Below are positions 59,418 through 64,000 of a DNA stretch of 64,000 nucleotides, in pieces. Both the position numbers and the translations under genes were made by a program. Source of the DNA: Chondrosia reniformis (Eukaryota > Porifera > Demospongiae > Chondrillida > Chondrillidae); assembly GCA_947172415.1 (NCBI GenBank), contig OX359195.1:4005501-4069500 (forward strand), written 5' to 3'. Position 1 is the first letter of the stretch; the number at the start of each line of letters is the position of its first letter. The notes beneath the pieces were generated by a model, which was not told where the DNA came from, searched no databases, and saw only the letters and a list, made by a program, of their open reading frames with translations.

Positions 59418-62400
59418 ATGAAAAATCTAATATACCATTTTCCTACATGCTATATGCCTATTCTGTAAAAAGAGCCTATAGGGGAACTAAACCTAAAGAG
59501 AGCTTTAGATGAAGATACAGGAGTCTTTTCTTCCTTCTTTTCCCTTCTTTCATCTTCTTCTCCACTGGGTCAGACAGCCGTTTCTGGGAATTCCACCCTT
59601 CATCAGTGATCCTGGGAGTCTTTGTCTTTTTCTTTATCTTGATCTTCTGTGAATCCTTGGCTCTCTATGCTAAATCTAGGGGCCTTATATACACTACTTT
59701 GACGCCAAAAGTTAAATAAGGTGTTAACTAAGACACATGATGAAATTTAATTTTATGAAAGGAATGTAGGTCCAATTAACTTTTATGAATTAATTATAAA
59801 TCTATAAATAAACTTGCTTGTACAGGTAAAACAGACTCAGCATAACTATAGACAAAAGTAGGACATATTACATAAGTCTACCCTTAGGTCTTCTAGTAGT
59901 AACATTTCTTTGGAGGTGGGGTAACACAATATGGGGTAACACAAGACAGTCCTTAAGCATACTAGCTACTTTTTGCTTATACTTGATTCTAACTAGAGGC
60001 TGCCGGGATAGGAAGGTTTGAAAGGTTGATTTTAGCTTAAAGTATTTGTAACCCTGCTTAATAAGCCTATTGCATAACTGCAAACTTTTAGCCTGAAAAC
60101 TGGAGAAGTCACTACATATTCTGGAATACCTAATTAGTTGTGAAATAAAGACACCATAGGCTGGGGTATTAGGAATATAACTATCTAAATGGGGGAAGTT
60201 TACTATATCAAAGTTAAAGTCCTCTCGCTTATCATCTACTTTAGTGATAAATTGATTGTTAGTAATGGTTATATCTAAGTCTAAAAAGGGGGATTTTTTA
60301 GGGCTGGTATTTGTCTTTTTAAGAATAAGTTCTTTGGGGTAAATATCACTAATTGACAGTTCAAAATCCTTGTTGTTAATACATAAAAGGTCATCAATAT
60401 ACCTATAAGTATTGGAAAATTTAATAGCTAGGGTGATGTTATCCTTAAGTAGTCCTTTCATAAACTCATACTCATAGGCAAACAGAAAAAGATTAGCAAC
60501 TACAGGGGCACAGTCAGTACCCATAGGGATACCTACACATTGCTTAAATACAGAACCGTCTACACATACATAAATGTTGTCAATAAGGTAATTAAAGAGC
60601 TCTACTAAATGAACAGCTGTGACTGCTTTATTGGAGACATTGTTAGACCAAAAGGCTTTATCCTGACAGACTTCTATATATTGGGACTTCCTACAGGTAT
60701 AGGCACTATGAATAAGGTTAGTAATCTTATCTTTAAGTAAGTTATGGGGGATCGCTGTATATAATGTAGAAAAATCAAAACTAGCTAGCTGGGTTTTTCT
60801 AGCGGGTATAGACCTAAGACTATCTAAGACTTCTAGTGAGTTTTCTACAATCCAAAAGGCATTAACACCAGTATTCCTATATATACCTAGGCAGTATTCT
60901 CTAAAATGTTTGAGAATTAGTCTGAGTGCCGAATTTAGAAATCTAGAAAGGGGTTTGGTAGTACATTTGTGAGAGGCAGCTATGAATCTGTAGTTGTAAG
61001 GGTTCTTATGTAGCTTAGGCATCCAGTAAAAAGAAGGAAGGTTACACCAGTCTGGTTTAGGTTCTAAGTTCTCTAGTTTTAAGAAATCTATGTGTTTCCT
61101 AATTAACTGTTGGGGTTCTACTGTACATTTAGCATTAGTGGAGGTACTGCCTAGTTCTTCATTAATAATTTGTCTATAGTAGGACTTACATATAAATATT
61201 ATATTATTAGAGGCCTTATCGGCAGGGGCTATAACATACTTATCATGTAGGTCTGCTAAGAATTTCTTAATTTTAGGGCAAGTAAGGGTCTTCTTGGCTA
61301 CTGAGGATTTGGTATACCATTTAGACAGCTTAGAGATCCTATCATTAATTTTCTTAAGTACAGTATTTTCCCACTCACTAAATACAGAAATAGATACATT
61401 TTCTCTACGGGCCCAGGTTATCTTATATTTTCTAAGACCTTCCTTACACATTTTTAAAGCAGTTACCTAATTAAAGTTATTAGGTTCTCTAAATTTTGGT
61501 CCTTTCTTAAGAAGTTTTCTAAGTTTTGGGTTACTAACAATACGTAGGTCACCTGTTAAAACATGGCCTAGGGGCTTGTAAATGAAGGGGGACTTGTGAC
61601 ACTCACATGGTTCTGGTTTTCTAAAGACATCTGACTTAGAGGCTTGTGAAAAGTTAAAGATTTGAGGTCCTATTGGTTGGGTATACTTATATACTACACA
61701 TGGGGGCTCTTTGTTTTGTATAAAGGGTGGGACAGTTTCTAACACTAACTTTTGGTTTAAGATACCTGAGAGGCCTATTTTTTCTACACCTTTATTATGG
61801 AACACGATTTTAAGAAACCCTTCTGGACTTGTCGTTTTCGTTGGGTGTTTGGGAAGGCTGGCTGAAGCGCGTGCTTTAATAACGTCTTTAATCATTAGCA
61901 TAAGTCTAAGCGGAAAAGGTGTTTCTGGGGTATCGATGAGACATTGTACCGAGTTTAACAAACGATGAAGGTGTCGAGCTTGTAATGCAAAAGTATCGCG
62001 TTTAAGTTTGGCTAGAAAGCCCACGTTCTTGTAAAGTGGTAGTCGTTCTTTGAGCCATTCAGGGTCGAAGGTAGCGTTATTACTACTGTCTGTCGATTTT
62101 AGATTGGAGCGCCGATACCGTCTTTTATGAGATAAGCGATTAAAAATGTTCCATATGATGATTTCTTTTTTAAGTTTCGAAATATTGCCAACGCCTTTAA
62201 TGTTATCGTTAAGTCCATATGGGTAAATAGAGCAGAGTTCCTTGTACCAGAACGCTTCTCTCAGTAGTCTGAGGCTAGTAGAATTAGGTGTCTCAGGTAT
62301 CTGTTCTATGGGCATAATCAAGGCATCATCAAAACTATGGTTATCAGAATTAAAGTGATTGTAAAGATACAGTGGCTTAAAACCTTTGGTACTAGTCCTA

Positions 62401-62918
62401 TGGTTGTTCATTCTACTCCTAAGCATCTGAGAGGTTTCTCCTACATACTGTACATCACATTGTTTACAAGTAATAAGATACACAACATTCCTACTCTGGC
62501 ATCCTAGGGGACCACAAGGGCTACGGACTTGATAGGTCCTGCCAGTAACTGAACTCTTAAAAGTAGGGCCAGTAACTAAAGAGGGACATGTTTTACACCG
62601 CTTATTGCTACACTTCTTAACTAGTGAGAGGCTAGCTTGCCCACCAGTAGGCACCCCTCTACCTACAGATGGGGGAGAGTTAGCTAACTTTTCATCACCA
62701 GGCACCCTACCTTTACCTAATGACGGGGAGCTTGTTAACCCGGGCGACCTCCCAGCCGGTATCCTATCTCTATACTTTGCACTTGTCATGATTGGAAATG
62801 GGTCAAGGACTAGACAAGCTAGTCCACAAAGACGTAACCTATTACATGTAGCCGGGGCTATTTAAAGGCAACAATAGCTCAACAGCCACCAGGGACTAAC
62901 ATGAGGCTAAGTAAACAC
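59418..62918 (-). mobile_element. Naiad (N-terminal GIY-YIG Penelope-like) element, full length
   Basis: A 3.5-kb element in minus orientation: about 129 bases of 5' sequence (62790-62918), one ORF, and 450 bases of 3' UTR (59418-59867). Its 3' end joins satellite at ...GT|ATGAAAAATC, the same phase as at 5908 and 51248. Its 5' end abuts the 3' end of another, truncated copy (62919-63673) with no satellite between. That is the tandem pseudo-LTR arrangement described for Penelope-like elements. No hammerhead ribozyme was recognised, in line with what is reported for Naiads. Confidence 0.85.
59868..62789 (-). pseudogene. Naiad polyprotein: GIY-YIG endonuclease + CxC linker + reverse transcriptase
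   Basis: 973 codons from ATG 62789 to TAG at 59868, one frame broken by a single internal TAG at 61467-61469 (codon 441; the sister copy has TGG). Residues about 1-95: Pro/Gly/Ser-rich leader with CSNKRCKTC. About 97-190: GIY-YIG (VVYLI...YVGE, Arg in MLRSRM, CCHH zinc pattern), which nicks target DNA. About 393-400: CxC (CEC). About 450-970: RT with PKLHKNPYNYRF, motif A FDFSTLYTAIPH (Asp codon at 60774-60776, about residue 672), motif B GIPMGTDCAPVVANLF, motif C YRYIDDLL (about 798) and motif D/E KKSPFLDLDI. RT uses the nicked end to prime cDNA synthesis. Catalytic residues are intact, so with only one stop this is a young copy. The reading as Naiad follows the published domain order. Confidence 0.85.
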
Positions 62919-63673
62919 ATGAAAAATCTAATATACCATTTTCCTACATGCTATATGCCTATTCTGTAAAAAGAGCCAAAGGGGAACTAAACCTAAAGAG
63001 AGCTTTAGATGAAGATACAGGAGTCTTTTCTTCCTTCTTTTCCCTTCTTTCATCTTCTTCTCCACTGGGTCAGACAGCCGTTTCTGGGAATTCCACCCTT
63101 CATCAGTGATCCTGGGAGTCTTTGTCTTTTTCTTTATCTTGATCTTCTGTGAATCCTTGGCTCTCTATGCTAAATCTAGGGGCCTTATATACACTATTTT
63201 GGCGCCAAAAGTTAAATAAGGTGTTAACTAAGACACATGATGAAATTTAATTTTATGAAAGGAATGTAGGTCCAATTAACTTTTATGAATTAATTATAAA
63301 TCTATTAGTAATCTTGCTTGTACAGGTAAAACAGACTCAGCATAACTATAGACAAAAGTAGGATATATTACGTAAGTCTACCCTTAGGTCTTCTAGTAGT
63401 AACATTTCTTTGGAGGTGGGGTAACACAATATGGGGTAACACAAGACAGTCCTTAAGCATACTAGCTACTTTTTGCTTATACTTGATTCTAACTAGAGGC
63501 TGCCGGGATAGGAAGGTTTTAAAGGTTGATTTTAGCTTAAAGTATTTGTAACCCTGCTTAATAAGCCTATTGCATAACTGCAAACTTTTAGCCTGAAAAC
63601 TGGAGAAGTCACTACATATTCTGGAATACCTAATTAGTTGTGAAATAAAGACGCCATAGGCTGGGGTATTAGG
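62919..63673 (-). mobile_element. Naiad 5'-truncated copy (pseudo-LTR)
   Basis: The 3'-terminal 755 bases of a Naiad, about 97-98% like 59418-60172 by eye, ending in satellite at TATTAGG. It lies immediately upstream (in element orientation) of the full copy, forming the 5' pseudo-LTR. The 71-residue frame at 63368-63583 is the RT C-terminus. Confidence 0.85.
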
Positions 63674-64000
63674 TATGTACTAGTTGTATGTACTAGTTGT
63701 AATTACTAGTTGCATGTACTAGTTGTATGAACTAATTGTATGTACTAGTTGTATGTACTATTAAGTATTTGTAGGTATTAGTTATATGTACTAGTTGTAA
63801 GTACTAGTTTTATGTACTAGTTGTAGGTAGAAGTTGTATGTACTAGTTGTGTTTACTAGTAACTATCTGTATGTTCTAGTTGTTTAAACTAGTTGTATGT
63901 AGTTATATTTACTACTTGTATCTACAAGTTGTGTGTAATTTGTTACGTACTAATAATTATTATATTTACAAGTAGTAGTTATTCGTTTTATGTACTACTT
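63674..64000 (+). repeat. 13-bp minisatellite array, forward, continues past window
   Basis: Forward units resume at the truncation point of the last Naiad and run off the right edge. Confidence 0.92.

Noticed and set aside
59418-59867. Hammerhead ribozyme in the Naiad 3' region
   Set aside because: No conserved CTGATGA/GAAA core arrangement was recognised, and Naiads are reported to lack it.
300-64000. CRISPR array
   Set aside because: Repeats are head-to-tail units with no unique spacers, and the genome is eukaryotic.

Overview
The window is repeat-dominated nuclear DNA from an animal, most likely an aquatic invertebrate. Evidence: an N-terminal GIY-YIG Penelope-like retroelement of the Naiad type, an OTU-bearing Helitron with a 2A peptide, Tigger/pogo, THAP-DDE and IS630-type transposons, spliceosomal introns and very low GC. 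A sponge or cnidarian would fit, but the phylum cannot be decided from this sequence. I see no rRNA, tRNA, CRISPR or intact host gene. Nearly all coding sequence belongs to transposable elements, and all of it is broken or truncated to some degree.

The framework is a degenerate 13-bp minisatellite, plus-strand unit TAGTTGTATGTAC. It is reverse-complemented at about 945-1561 and 2078-5055, and forward at about 304-945, 5666-12098, 22386-24791, 28852-29365, 46802-51247, 55268-59417 and 63674-64000. Elements sit in it as islands: an inverted pair of Tigger remnants inside a 1.9-kb palindrome (1-2077), a LINE remnant exactly where array polarity flips (5056-5665), and a short Naiad tail (5908-6060). 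A composite island at 12.1-22.4 kb holds foldback elements, two arrays of a second, 45-bp minisatellite, an unidentified gene-like exon and a 3' Helitron fragment. An intron-containing TA-flanked DNA transposon follows (24794-28849). A second island at 29.4-46.8 kb holds a 45-bp-repeat element with short terminal inverted repeats, a THAP-DDE pseudogene, a pogo fragment and a near-complete but decayed Helitron. Naiad copies lie at 51.2-55.3 and 59.4-63.7 kb.

The Naiads give the clearest biology. One copy of about 3.5 kb (59418-62918) needs only one TAG codon explained to encode 973 residues: GIY-YIG nuclease, CxC linker, then reverse transcriptase. It is preceded in its own orientation by a 5'-truncated copy, the pseudo-LTR arrangement known for Penelope-like elements. 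All three satellite/3'-end junctions fall at the same phase of the 13-bp unit. The other large copy is rearranged so that a scrap of satellite joins two RT palm domains into one open frame.

The second theme is a dispersed repeat that carries the 45-bp minisatellite and has conserved flanks (12.1-15.3, 16.9-20.1 and 29.4-32.1 kb). It may be an undescribed non-autonomous element. Its repeat unit shares a 15-base word with the 3' terminal hairpin of the Helitron. All homology statements rest on motif recognition by eye; no search was run.
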